Below are positions 7,940-14,854 of a DNA stretch of 32,909 bases, one piece after another (the first letter of the stretch is position 1; each line of letters starts with the position of its first letter). Source of the stretch: Pseudobdellovibrionaceae bacterium (GTDB lineage: Bacteria > Bdellovibrionota > Bdellovibrionia > Bdellovibrionales > Bdellovibrionaceae); contig JABWCN010000048.1 of NCBI GenBank assembly GCA_013359135.1, positions 1-32,909 on the forward strand. Direction: 5' to 3'. The notes under the pieces are model-generated. The model did not search any database. It had not been told where the DNA came from and was given only the letters and a program-made list of their open reading frames with translations. A program made the position numbers and the translations under genes.

Positions 7940-8437
7940 CTAAGTTTTTTTATTGAAACCAGCCCATTTTTGATCTGGATTTTCTTCATCTTTCCAGTAG
8001 TCCACAACTTTGACGCCATTTTGATACAATTTTTGTTCTTTACGAACCCATTTTTTATTTGAATCAGGGTACTCGCAAATTTCATTTGGATCCTTATTTG
8101 ATAGAGCAAAGAATTTAAATGGCTCATTGGTATGATTATAAAACTGATGTGCTACGCCTGTCTTAAATATAACTAAATCACCATCAGTAACTTCATAATA
8201 CTGATCATCTTGTCTGACCATAGCTGACCCGCTTAAAACAATAAACAACTCTTCTTCTTGATGATGAAAGTGATATGGACATGAGAATGATTTTGGATTT
8301 AAAATCTCAACATGAAAACCCAGTTTAGTTGTTTCCCAATTTTTTGCAATTTGAGCTGATTGGCTTGAATATTTTCCATGTTCTTCAATCTCAAAATTTA
8401 AATTCGAATCTGAATGTAAATTTACAACACATTTCAT
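7940..8437 (-). CDS. Cupin-domain protein
   Basis: 165 residues from ATG 8437, chosen because AGAGG lies 8 bases upstream; a longer frame to 8482 has no such site. The single-domain cupin motifs are clear: CPYHFHHQEEELFIVLSG (metal ligands H-x-H and E) and, after the usual spacing, GDLVIFKTGVAHQFYN with the final His. The product is expected to be a small metal-binding beta-barrel. Family members range from isomerases and dioxygenases to binding proteins, so the substrate cannot be named. The C-terminal tail (WVRKEQKLYQNGVKVVDYWKD) is outside the core. No signal peptide is seen, so it is probably cytoplasmic. It appears monocistronic. Confidence 0.8.
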   Translation of the reverse strand: MKCVVNLHSDSNLNFEIEEHGKYSSQSAQIAKNWETTKLGFHVEILNPKSFSCPYHFHHQEEELFIVLSGSAMVRQDDQYYEVTDGDLVIFKTGVAHQFYNHTNEPFKFFALSNKDPNEICEYPDSNKKWVRKEQKLYQNGVKVVDYWKDEENPDQKWAGFNKKT

Positions 8438-8443
8438 TGATAC

Positions 8444-8455
8444 CTCTTGCAAGAG
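8444..8455. promoter_or_regulatory. 12-bp perfect palindrome at the cupin ribosome binding site
   Basis: CTCTTGCAAGAG is perfectly self-complementary and overlaps the Shine-Dalgarno region of the cupin gene. It could be a repressor site near the transcript start, but a 12-bp palindrome alone is weak evidence. Confidence 0.3.
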
Positions 8456-8516
8456 TATATCAATGAAAAATTTTACGATCAATATCCTTTGCTGAAACTC
8501 TTTAACGTGAGTATTT

Positions 8517-8897
8517 TTACTTCTTTATCTGCGGATTTAGATTATTACTTAGCCCTGATAATTTTAGAAGTGCCTCGTCTAATTTTGTCGCGATGTGTTT
8601 TATATCGATGGCATAGGTAACCGTTTTTCCAGATACCACTTGGTTATCAGTTGCAGAAAGAATAGCCCCATTTTTTTGTGCGTTCTTCGTTGTCCATAAC
8701 AGCGGGGCTCCAGATACAACATATGCAAACGTATAGGATAAAAGTGGCATTCCTGTAACTACAGATAATATAGTTCCACCACCAATAGTAATGACAGCCA
8801 CAGAAGCATACACTAAGTTTATCCATCGTTTTCTGGAAAGTTTATTTTTTGTATAAAGAGTTTGAATTTGTTCAATTTTGTAATAGGACTCTGCCAT
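8517..8897 (-). CDS. Small membrane protein with two predicted helices
   Basis: 126 residues. Two hydrophobic segments are visible: about 27-50 (LVYASVAVITIGGGTILSVV) and about 52-68 (LLSYTFAYVVSGAPLLW). The N-terminal 25 residues are polar and basic; the C-terminal 45 or so residues are mixed, with an amphipathic helix (KHIATKLDEALLKLSGLS). The likely location is the inner membrane. No family is recognised. The ATG lies downstream of the truncated TIGR02147 regulator fragment on the same strand, so a promoter once driving the regulator could now drive this gene. Coding status is likely but not certain. Confidence 0.6.
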   Translation of the reverse strand: MAESYYKIEQIQTLYTKNKLSRKRWINLVYASVAVITIGGGTILSVVTGMPLLSYTFAYVVSGAPLLWTTKNAQKNGAILSATDNQVVSGKTVTYAIDIKHIATKLDEALLKLSGLSNNLNPQIKK

Positions 8898-8921
8898 CCC
8901 AAGAGAGCGACAAGTGTCGGG

Positions 8922-9089
8922 TTAGCGGTTTTCACAGAACGTATATTTAATGGCTCTTGACGGCGCAAGACCGATATTTTTGGCGAATGCACGTAAACTA
9001 TATTGTGGGTTCTTTGACAATCGCTTTAAAAACTCTTCACGAATGTAGTCACGATAGTCTGGAAAGTCCTGGGTTAAAATTGAATCCAT
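8922..9089 (-). pseudogene. N-terminal fragment of a TIGR02147-type regulator
   Basis: A 55-codon frame from ATG 9089 to TAA 8922 begins MDSILTQDFPDYRDYIREEF and continues through KNPQYSLRAFAKNIGLAPSR. This strongly resembles the N-terminus of TIGR02147 proteins (a Y-R-D-[YF]-[IL]-R-x-E-x start, then N-P-x-[YF]-S-x-R-A-F-A HTH), which are normally about 270 residues. The similarity stops after APSR and the frame ends soon after, so over 200 residues are missing. It is therefore a truncated relic. The family is abundant in Bdellovibrio and Fibrobacter, which supports the taxonomic call. A TTGACT (9120-9125) with TAATTT downstream and a dyad at 9133-9149 may be its old promoter. Confidence 0.65.
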
Positions 9090-9132
9090 ACTGCAGAAAA
9101 TTACAAGATTTTAATACTAAGTCAATATTTCG

Positions 9133-9149
9133 CGAAACAAAGTGTTTCG
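9133..9149. promoter_or_regulatory. Dyad upstream of the regulator fragment
   Basis: CGAAACA (9133-9139) and TGTTTCG (9143-9149) are 7-bp inverted arms around AAG. It lies just upstream of a possible minus-strand -35 (TTGACT, 9125-9120), which is where an operator would sit. Confidence 0.35.
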
Positions 9150-9348
9150 TGAGATTCTGTGGCAGCTAGTGAAAGTAGTGGTCGAAATGTAATTCTAATT
9201 TTTCTTAGACTTGTTTTTGTTTCGAATTAGGTAACAAAAAATTAAAAAAACAGTTAGCAGAGTGTCTTTTATTTCTTCTCTTTTATAGAGTTTAAGCCTA
9301 CTAGTGTTAATTTTCTTTCACACTCCTTGTAATGCGCGTACGAAGGCA

Positions 9349-9384
9349 TTCAGAGGCAAATTATATTAGAAATTTGCCTCTGAA
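9349..9384 (-). terminator. Strong 14-bp hairpin after the small secreted protein gene
   Basis: TTCAGAGGCAAATT (9349-9362) and its exact complement (9371-9384) flank an 8-nt loop. It lies 19 bp after the stop of the minus-strand gene at 9403-9681, the expected place for a terminator, though no long U tract follows on either strand. Confidence 0.5.
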
Positions 9385-9402
9385 GTTCTAAACAAAACAC
9401 CA

Positions 9403-9681
9403 CTACTGATTTTTGATAACAGAATCTATAGTGCAAGTTTTCGAATTTACCTTGATTTTCCAAAAGCTTTGAACTCCCGAGTAACTGAATATAGCAATAT
9501 AGGTATCTAGCTGGCTACTAAGTGAGTACAGCTGCTTTGTGAGTGGTCTTCCATTATTTAGAAGTTCTAAATATAAAGCTGACTGCATGGCATTTTGGGA
9601 AATAACTTTTTGTGAACAAGGTTGTGCTTTGGTTGTTATTGTAAATAGACTTATGAGTGTCATAATGATTTTATGAAACAT
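9403..9681 (-). CDS. Small secreted protein
   Basis: 92 residues with a Sec signal peptide: MFHKIIMTLISLFTITTKA, cleavage predicted before QPCSQ. The mature chain of about 73 residues has two Cys (CSQK near the start, KTC near the end) that could form a disulphide. AAGGAG sits 5-6 bases before the ATG, a strong ribosome binding site. No family is recognised. It is divergent from the Lrp-type regulator gene, with about 130 bp between them, so it is a natural regulatory target. It is probably periplasmic or released. Confidence 0.75.
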   Translation of the reverse strand: MFHKIIMTLISLFTITTKAQPCSQKVISQNAMQSALYLELLNNGRPLTKQLYSLSSQLDTYIAIFSYSGVQSFWKIKVNSKTCTIDSVIKNQ

Positions 9682-9730
9682 ATTTTCTCCTTTTTGTGCA
9701 GTTATAAAATAATCTGAATTTTGTGTAAAT

Positions 9731-9768
9731 ATGATAGGTTTTGTTCGATAACTATCATCAAAATGATA
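9731..9768. promoter_or_regulatory. Dyad half-sites between the secreted protein gene and the Lrp gene
   Basis: ATGATAG (9731-9737) and CTATCAT (9752-9758) are inverted, and TATCAT (9753-9758) pairs again with ATGATA (9763-9768). Three related half-sites therefore lie in the divergent promoter. A consensus TATAAT (9789-9794) follows, about 18 bp before the Lrp ATG. Autoregulation by the Lrp-type protein is the likely use. Confidence 0.5.
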
Positions 9769-9811
9769 TTTTTAGTTGAAAATAATACTATAATGATATT
9801 ATTTGAATCTT

Positions 9812-10276
9812 ATGGAAGAAGAAATATATCAAATTGATGACTTAGATCGTAAAATTATTCGAGAGTTGTTCAAAGATGCACGGGTGTCATTCGTGGATGT
9901 GAGTAAAAAGCTCGTAGTTTCCAATGCGACAATTCATCAACGGGTTCAAAAACTTAAACTTCATGGGATCTTAAAAGGTTTCGAACCAGTTGTGGATGAG
10001 TCGAAGCTGGGAATGACAGTCACTTCTATTATTGGTATTTATTTAAAAAACGCCAAAGACTGCCAAACAGTTCTAGATAAACTGGAAAAAATTCCAGAGG
10101 TTCTTGAGGCCTACTATACTACTGGTTCCTATGCGTTAATGGTTAAAGTTGTAACAAAGGATATTCAAAATTTCCAATTGTTTCTTATGGAAAAACTTCA
10201 ACATATATCAGAAGTGCAATCAACAGAATCTTTCATCTGTTTATCGAAGCCTATCAGTAAGAATATTAAGATATGA
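9812..10276 (+). CDS. Lrp/AsnC family transcriptional regulator
   Basis: 154 residues from ATG 9812 (a TTG at 9803 adds three residues). Family hallmarks: IDDLDRKIIRELFKDARVSF followed by the winged HTH VDVSKKLVVSNATIHQRVQKL and HGILKGFEPVVDESKLG, then a C-terminal RAM (ligand-sensing) domain with LEKIPEVLEAYYTTGSYALM. Such proteins assemble into dimers to octamers and sense amino acids or related metabolites. The ligand is not evident. No Shine-Dalgarno is seen. The gene is divergent from a small secreted protein and followed by a PaiB-like gene about 260 bp downstream; either may be a target. Confidence 0.9.
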   Translation: MEEEIYQIDDLDRKIIRELFKDARVSFVDVSKKLVVSNATIHQRVQKLKLHGILKGFEPVVDESKLGMTVTSIIGIYLKNAKDCQTVLDKLEKIPEVLEAYYTTGSYALMVKVVTKDIQNFQLFLMEKLQHISEVQSTESFICLSKPISKNIKI

Positions 10277-10536
10277 ATTAATAAATATTTTCTTTTGTTG
10301 CAGTAATCCTGTCTCAGATAAATAGATAACAAAAAAAATAAAACTTATGACAAAGAGTTTAAATATTTCTATTTAATTCTACTAAAGATGTATTTTAATG
10401 TAGATTGTCCAAATTGAGGCCATGTAATCAATACGATTAAACTTTCGTCGTCGTAAAGTGGAGTTTCTTAAGTTGCCGCCAGACATTGTGGAACTTCCCG
10501 CAAATTGTACGAATAAAATTAAGGAAAATATGTTTT
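10277..10536. other. Intergenic stretch before the PaiB-like gene
   Basis: AT-rich for the first 160 bp, then a short, visibly more GC-rich patch (about 10440-10510) that contains an open but startless frame (KVEFLKLPPDIVELPAN). This could be a scrap of an older gene. No terminator or promoter is convincing. Confidence 0.35.
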
Positions 10537-11160
10537 ATGTACTTACCATCTCAGTATAAAGAAACCAGAGAAGATCTTGTTCGTGAGGTGATTCGTGATT
10601 TTAGTTTTGCAACAGTCATTAGCAGTTCAAGAGAGGGGCCATTTATAAGTCATTTACCTGTCTTTTTTGATGAAAAAAGAAATGTCTTAATAAGCCATTG
10701 TGCTAGGGCAAATCCACATTGGAAGCTTTTCAAAGAGGGTAGCCCTGTTACCGTGATTTTTGTGGGACCTCATTCCTATGTTTCTCCAGCTTGGTATAAA
10801 CCAGATCCTGATAATGTTCCAACCTGGAATTATTTAGCAGTCCATATTTGTGGTGTTACAACAATAATTGAGGGTGAAAAAAAATCTTGGGATTTAATGA
10901 AGCAGCTGGTAGAGCATTATGAAAATTATTATCAAACTGGTTGGAGCCTGCCATCAGAAGCTAATGAAACTTTAAAGCAAGATATTCAAAAAGGGATCAT
11001 TGTTTTCGAGATATCAATCAATAAAACAGATGCTAAGTTTAAATTAAGTCAGAAACAAAGTTTGCAAGATAGAAATTCTGTAATAGAAAATTTGCCTTCA
11101 TACTCAGGTGAACAAGGTCGGCTTCTTGCTGACTTTATGAAGCGTATTCAAGGAAGTTGA
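10537..11160 (+). CDS. FMN-binding negative transcriptional regulator, PaiB-like
   Basis: 207 residues from ATG 10537, chosen because PaiB proteins start M-Y-[IL]-P, as here (MYLPSQYKETRED), and AAGGA lies about 11 bases upstream; a GTG/TTG-type extension to 10486 has no support. Family marks include FATVISSSREGPFISHLPVF, SHCARANPHWKLF, VIFVGPHSYVSPAWY and VPTWNYLAVHICG. The fold is a split beta-barrel FMN-binding domain. B. subtilis PaiB was described as a negative regulator of sporulation and protease genes; most homologues are uncharacterised. It lies downstream of the Lrp gene on the same strand, but the gap suggests its own promoter. Confidence 0.88.
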   Translation: MYLPSQYKETREDLVREVIRDFSFATVISSSREGPFISHLPVFFDEKRNVLISHCARANPHWKLFKEGSPVTVIFVGPHSYVSPAWYKPDPDNVPTWNYLAVHICGVTTIIEGEKKSWDLMKQLVEHYENYYQTGWSLPSEANETLKQDIQKGIIVFEISINKTDAKFKLSQKQSLQDRNSVIENLPSYSGEQGRLLADFMKRIQGS

Positions 11161-11191
11161 GGTGGTAGTAGTAAAACCTTCATATTAACCA

Positions 11192-14100
11192 TTATTTTCT
11201 GTGTACAAATGTCTGTGATGTAGAGGATATTTCTGCATAACTTTGTGAATAAATATTAAGAAGATCTCCTGGGGCTTGAATGTCAGATAAATCTCGAAAA
11301 TTTATAAGAGCTAAGTTTTTATTTATGCTTAGAAAACCATAAACAGGCTTTGTGCTTTGAATATTCTCTGATAAGATATCGAACTTATGGTTTTGAGAGT
11401 TCCAATACAAAAGTTGAACTTTTTTATCTATCAAGCCTGTACATAAAGTGTAATCAAATTTTCGATATGAAGGAGAACATGAAATTTTTTGATATTGAGG
11501 AAGATCTAAATTATTAGTTTTCATTGTTTTTAAATCGATCCAGGTAAATTGAATTAATTTTTTCCCGGTTGAATCAAAGTTCCTGACTTGGAAAAGTAAT
11601 TCAGTGCCTGATAGATTTATAGTATAAATATCTCTATCAAATTTAATTTCTTTAACATTTTTTTTCTCATTCAGACTCCAAATAGAGTAAATTACTTCAG
11701 TATCTTTCTTGTATATAATTCCAATATAGTCAGAATTTGCCTTATAAAGAAAAGTGTCATAGCCGCTCAAATAACCAGACATAATGATTTTACCTGAGCT
11801 GTCTTTTAGTGGATAAAAATCAAATTTTCCATCAGTATCTTGTCTGAAATCAAGAATCCAAGCAGAAGACACATTCGTACTAGTATCATTAAAAGTTGCA
11901 TAAAACATGTCGCTATTAATCTGATTAATATTTGTTAAAGGTTGAGTGATTTCAAAGTTTTTACCACTAAGTAAGTTCTTAACAGTCCATGTGTTGGTGC
12001 TTTTTCTCATAAGTAAAAGTCTATTTTTTGAGAGAATATAATTTGAAGAATAAGTAGTTAAATCAATCTTTTGAATATCAAATCTGAGCATTAGTTTTTT
12101 ACTTACATCATACTCATAGCGATAAATCGTAATTAAATCTTTTTGATAATCAACTAATCTAAAAAAATTATCTATAAAATAAAAACTTGCTTCTTTTTCA
12201 AGAGAAAACGGATTTTCAAGACATTTGTTTGAATCTACTAAACATAAATATTTACTACTAACAATGCTTCCATCTTTAAGTAGAGTTCCTGTAGTCATCT
12301 CTTTCGGTCTTGAGATAACTTTATAAGTAAAATCAGTTGTGTTAATTACTAAAAAGTAGCTTTGATCCTCCCTATTTAGACTTCCAAGTATTGTAAAAGC
12401 TTGAAAAGTGTTTGTTGTATCAGTTGTATCGAAATAGCTTATGGGAGTTCCGATACTAACATTGATTGCAGGAATGTTAAAACTCTTTTTTGAAATGATA
12501 ACATCTTGTTCATTGTATAAATAAAGAGTAACTGAACTTGAGCTTGTTGTGTCTTGATCTTTTTCTCTGCTGATAATCATGTATTTATCATTAATTAAAG
12601 GTATGAGGTAAGAATTAGGTTGCGACTTGAGTTTAAATTTTTGGTTTAAAAAAGTTATATTTCCATCATTTGACACAATAAAATCAAATAATTTATCATT
12701 TGAAAAAAATTTAAAATTATTATAGTTAAATTTTCCAAGCTCATAAATTTCATTCGAATGGGCTTTATCTGATATATACTTTCCAATTTCTTCTTTTTTA
12801 TCAGTCGATAGGATAGTGTTATTGAATTGATAAATCAGGTTACTATCTTTAAACCCTAAGAGTCTTAAACTATCTGAAATTCCTTTTGGTGATGAAGAAT
12901 CAAGAACCAAATCTATTTTTGAAGTTCGGATGTTGTATTTGTAGAGTTGAGTTGTTTGGGTCAAATAATCAGCTGATAGGTAAATTAAGCCTAAATATAA
13001 GTTAGAACAGGTTTTATCCATCGCAATAGTAGTGGTTGTTGCATGAATATTTTTAGGGAGTCTAACAACGTTAGGAAAGAAGGCATTTAAGTTTGATGAT
13101 GTCTGATTCATATCTAAAATGTGAGCATCTAATGGATAAACCTCTGAGCACATAGAAACTTCTCTTTGGGTGTGAGAATTGATGACTCTAATTTGTATTT
13201 TAAAATCGCTAGCAAGGGGATCAGAGGAAAATAAAACTAAGTTTTGATTTGTTGAAGCATATGAAAAAGTATAATCTGAAATTTGTAAAGGAGCTAAGTT
13301 GTTTGATCTAATAAGATATTTTTGCTGATTAGAATAAACTCCATAAGCATTTTCAAATACATGAAAAATATCGTCAATTTTCCTAAGGTTTGAAAGATAA
13401 AATCCTGTTGGAGCTAAAATTTTTTTGGTTGTTTTAGTGGCAAAATCAAATTCGGTAATTGAGTTATTTTCATGATACAAGACACCTGAAAGATCTTGCT
13501 TAAATATTTTATCGGTGTAGCTAGAAATAGAATTTGAAAATGTTTTTAAAGTGCCATTTTTAATATCTAAACTTAATTTTTGAGATTTTGAAAGCAGAGT
13601 TTCAGAGTTGGCAGGTGTTAGATCATAATAAAAATTTTCACTAAGTTCTTTTGGGAGCAAAGTCAGTTCGCTGATTGCTCTTCCTGAATTATCAAAAGTT
13701 TGATAATACTTTGTCATTTTAGTTTCAGAAATAGGAGAGTAAATAGTTTCTCTAAGTACTAAGAAATTTAAATCAAATGCAGGGCTAGAAAAAAATTGAG
13801 CCTCTAAGAAGTAATAATTCATGATATTTTGAATACGATCAAATTCAGGAATTCTAATTCTTGTCCAGCTCTTATCTTTGATGTTGAATATTCCATATCC
13901 TAAATTGAAGTTATCATCAGAGAAAAAAACCAAGAAGGTAGTCAAATTTTTCTTTACTTGATTTCCACCAAGAGGCATGGCTGCTGAAACTGACTTAATA
14001 AAAAAGACGTCTTTGTCTGGAATTTCAATAATTTCATAGGAATCACTATCAGTATAAAAGCTTATAAATTTCCTTAATGTACTAGAATAACCATAATTTT

Positions 14101-14392
14101 TACTATCAATTATGTCGATATGTGAATAATTTAACTTTTCCATTTGAGAAGGCATTTTGAACTCTAGCATTTTACCAGAGGGTATCGTTGTAAGGTCTGT
14201 GGAGCCATAGTTGTCATTTGGAAGTGTTTGATTTTCAGAATTGGGACTACGAATTAAAGATGGGTCTATATCAAATCCTTTGACGCCACAGTTTTGAAAG
14301 CTGAAAAGTAAAACCACGCCATAAAAACTAAGGATAATAAGAGAAAGTTCCCTTTTTCCAAGGTAATTCAATAGGCCCCCTTTTAGTAGCAT
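11192..14392 (-). CDS. Large lipoprotein, beta-rich
   Basis: 1066 residues. The N-terminus has a hydrophobic core (LIILSFYGVVLLF) followed by SFQNCG, giving a lipidated Cys at residue 35 with the F-Q-N-C lipobox form often seen in Bdellovibrio. The mature protein has almost no Cys and many short beta-strand and turn patterns spread over its whole length (for example TTQLYKYNIRTSKIDLVLDS), consistent with one or more beta-propellers, but no repeat unit is sharp enough to name. ATG 14392 lacks a ribosome binding site; a TTG at 14371 is preceded by AAAGGGGG at good spacing and gives a tidier signal peptide (MNYLGKREL), so it is a real alternative. It is divergent from the exported kinase-like gene. 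It is likely surface or periplasmic; function is unknown. Confidence 0.8.
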   Translation of the reverse strand: MLLKGGLLNYLGKRELSLIILSFYGVVLLFSFQNCGVKGFDIDPSLIRSPNSENQTLPNDNYGSTDLTTIPSGKMLEFKMPSQMEKLNYSHIDIIDSKNYGYSSTLRKFISFYTDSDSYEIIEIPDKDVFFIKSVSAAMPLGGNQVKKNLTTFLVFFSDDNFNLGYGIFNIKDKSWTRIRIPEFDRIQNIMNYYFLEAQFFSSPAFDLNFLVLRETIYSPISETKMTKYYQTFDNSGRAISELTLLPKELSENFYYDLTPANSETLLSKSQKLSLDIKNGTLKTFSNSISSYTDKIFKQDLSGVLYHENNSITEFDFATKTTKKILAPTGFYLSNLRKIDDIFHVFENAYGVYSNQQKYLIRSNNLAPLQISDYTFSYASTNQNLVLFSSDPLASDFKIQIRVINSHTQREVSMCSEVYPLDAHILDMNQTSSNLNAFFPNVVRLPKNIHATTTTIAMDKTCSNLYLGLIYLSADYLTQTTQLYKYNIRTSKIDLVLDSSSPKGISDSLRLLGFKDSNLIYQFNNTILSTDKKEEIGKYISDKAHSNEIYELGKFNYNNFKFFSNDKLFDFIVSNDGNITFLNQKFKLKSQPNSYLIPLINDKYMIISREKDQDTTSSSSVTLYLYNEQDVIISKKSFNIPAINVSIGTPISYFDTTDTTNTFQAFTILGSLNREDQSYFLVINTTDFTYKVISRPKEMTTGTLLKDGSIVSSKYLCLVDSNKCLENPFSLEKEASFYFIDNFFRLVDYQKDLITIYRYEYDVSKKLMLRFDIQKIDLTTYSSNYILSKNRLLLMRKSTNTWTVKNLLSGKNFEITQPLTNINQINSDMFYATFNDTSTNVSSAWILDFRQDTDGKFDFYPLKDSSGKIIMSGYLSGYDTFLYKANSDYIGIIYKKDTEVIYSIWSLNEKKNVKEIKFDRDIYTINLSGTELLFQVRNFDSTGKKLIQFTWIDLKTMKTNNLDLPQYQKISCSPSYRKFDYTLCTGLIDKKVQLLYWNSQNHKFDILSENIQSTKPVYGFLSINKNLALINFRDLSDIQAPGDLLNIYSQSYAEISSTSQTFVHRK

Positions 14393-14854
14393 ATCGTATT
14401 TTTCTCTGGTTAATATAGCGATTGTATCAAAATAGAATGCAAAGACTGAAGAAAATGTTTTATTTTTTTTAATACTTTACTAGTCATATCATATTGAATC
14501 GAGCACTCATTTTTATTTCTTAGAATGAGTAAATATAAATATCTCAAATTGAACCAGGCCACTTTTTTTAACATTTTTAGTTTTTTAATAATAACAGCCT
14601 GAATTTAATGAAATTGGCAAACTAGGTCTTTTTTTGTTCAGTGTCTGACAATTTTTGTCTTAATAATGTTAAAAATTCAAAAGAAGATAAATCATAGTAA
14701 ATAAGCTAAATTTTTTGATTTGAGATCTAACTTAATAGTTTATAAGAATTAATAAAATTTTATTTTGACCTTTTTTTTACACGAGTTGTTGGCGCTTTTT
14801 GCAGAGATGTTAATAAGTGAATTTACTGTCATGAAAAAAGTTTGTGGAGGCAAA
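14393..14854. other. Divergent promoter region
   Basis: About 460 very AT-rich bases between two divergent exported-protein genes. The best promoter on the plus strand is TTGAGA (14719-14724), 16 bp, TATAAG (14741-14746), giving a leader of about 100 nt for the kinase-like gene. I found no clear counterpart on the minus strand and no RNA gene. Confidence 0.45.
14719..14746 (+). promoter_or_regulatory. Candidate promoter of the exported kinase-like gene
   Basis: TTGAGA and TATAAG each match the sigma-70 consensus at five of six positions and are 16 bp apart. Confidence 0.45.

Larger units (their letters stand above)
9090..9402. other. Gene-free stretch with two hairpin-forming elements
   Basis: About 310 bp between the regulator fragment and the small secreted protein gene. 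It contains the CGAAACA dyad at 9133-9149 and the long perfect hairpin at 9349-9384. An open frame on the plus strand (8957-9169) is antisense to the regulator fragment and has no ribosome binding site. Nothing else is recognised. Confidence 0.5.

Noticed and set aside
8957-9169. 70-codon plus-strand frame
   Set aside because: It is antisense to the recognisable TIGR02147 fragment and has no ribosome binding site.
10440-10536. GC-rich startless frame before the PaiB-like gene
   Set aside because: Too short to identify; recorded only as a possible gene scrap.
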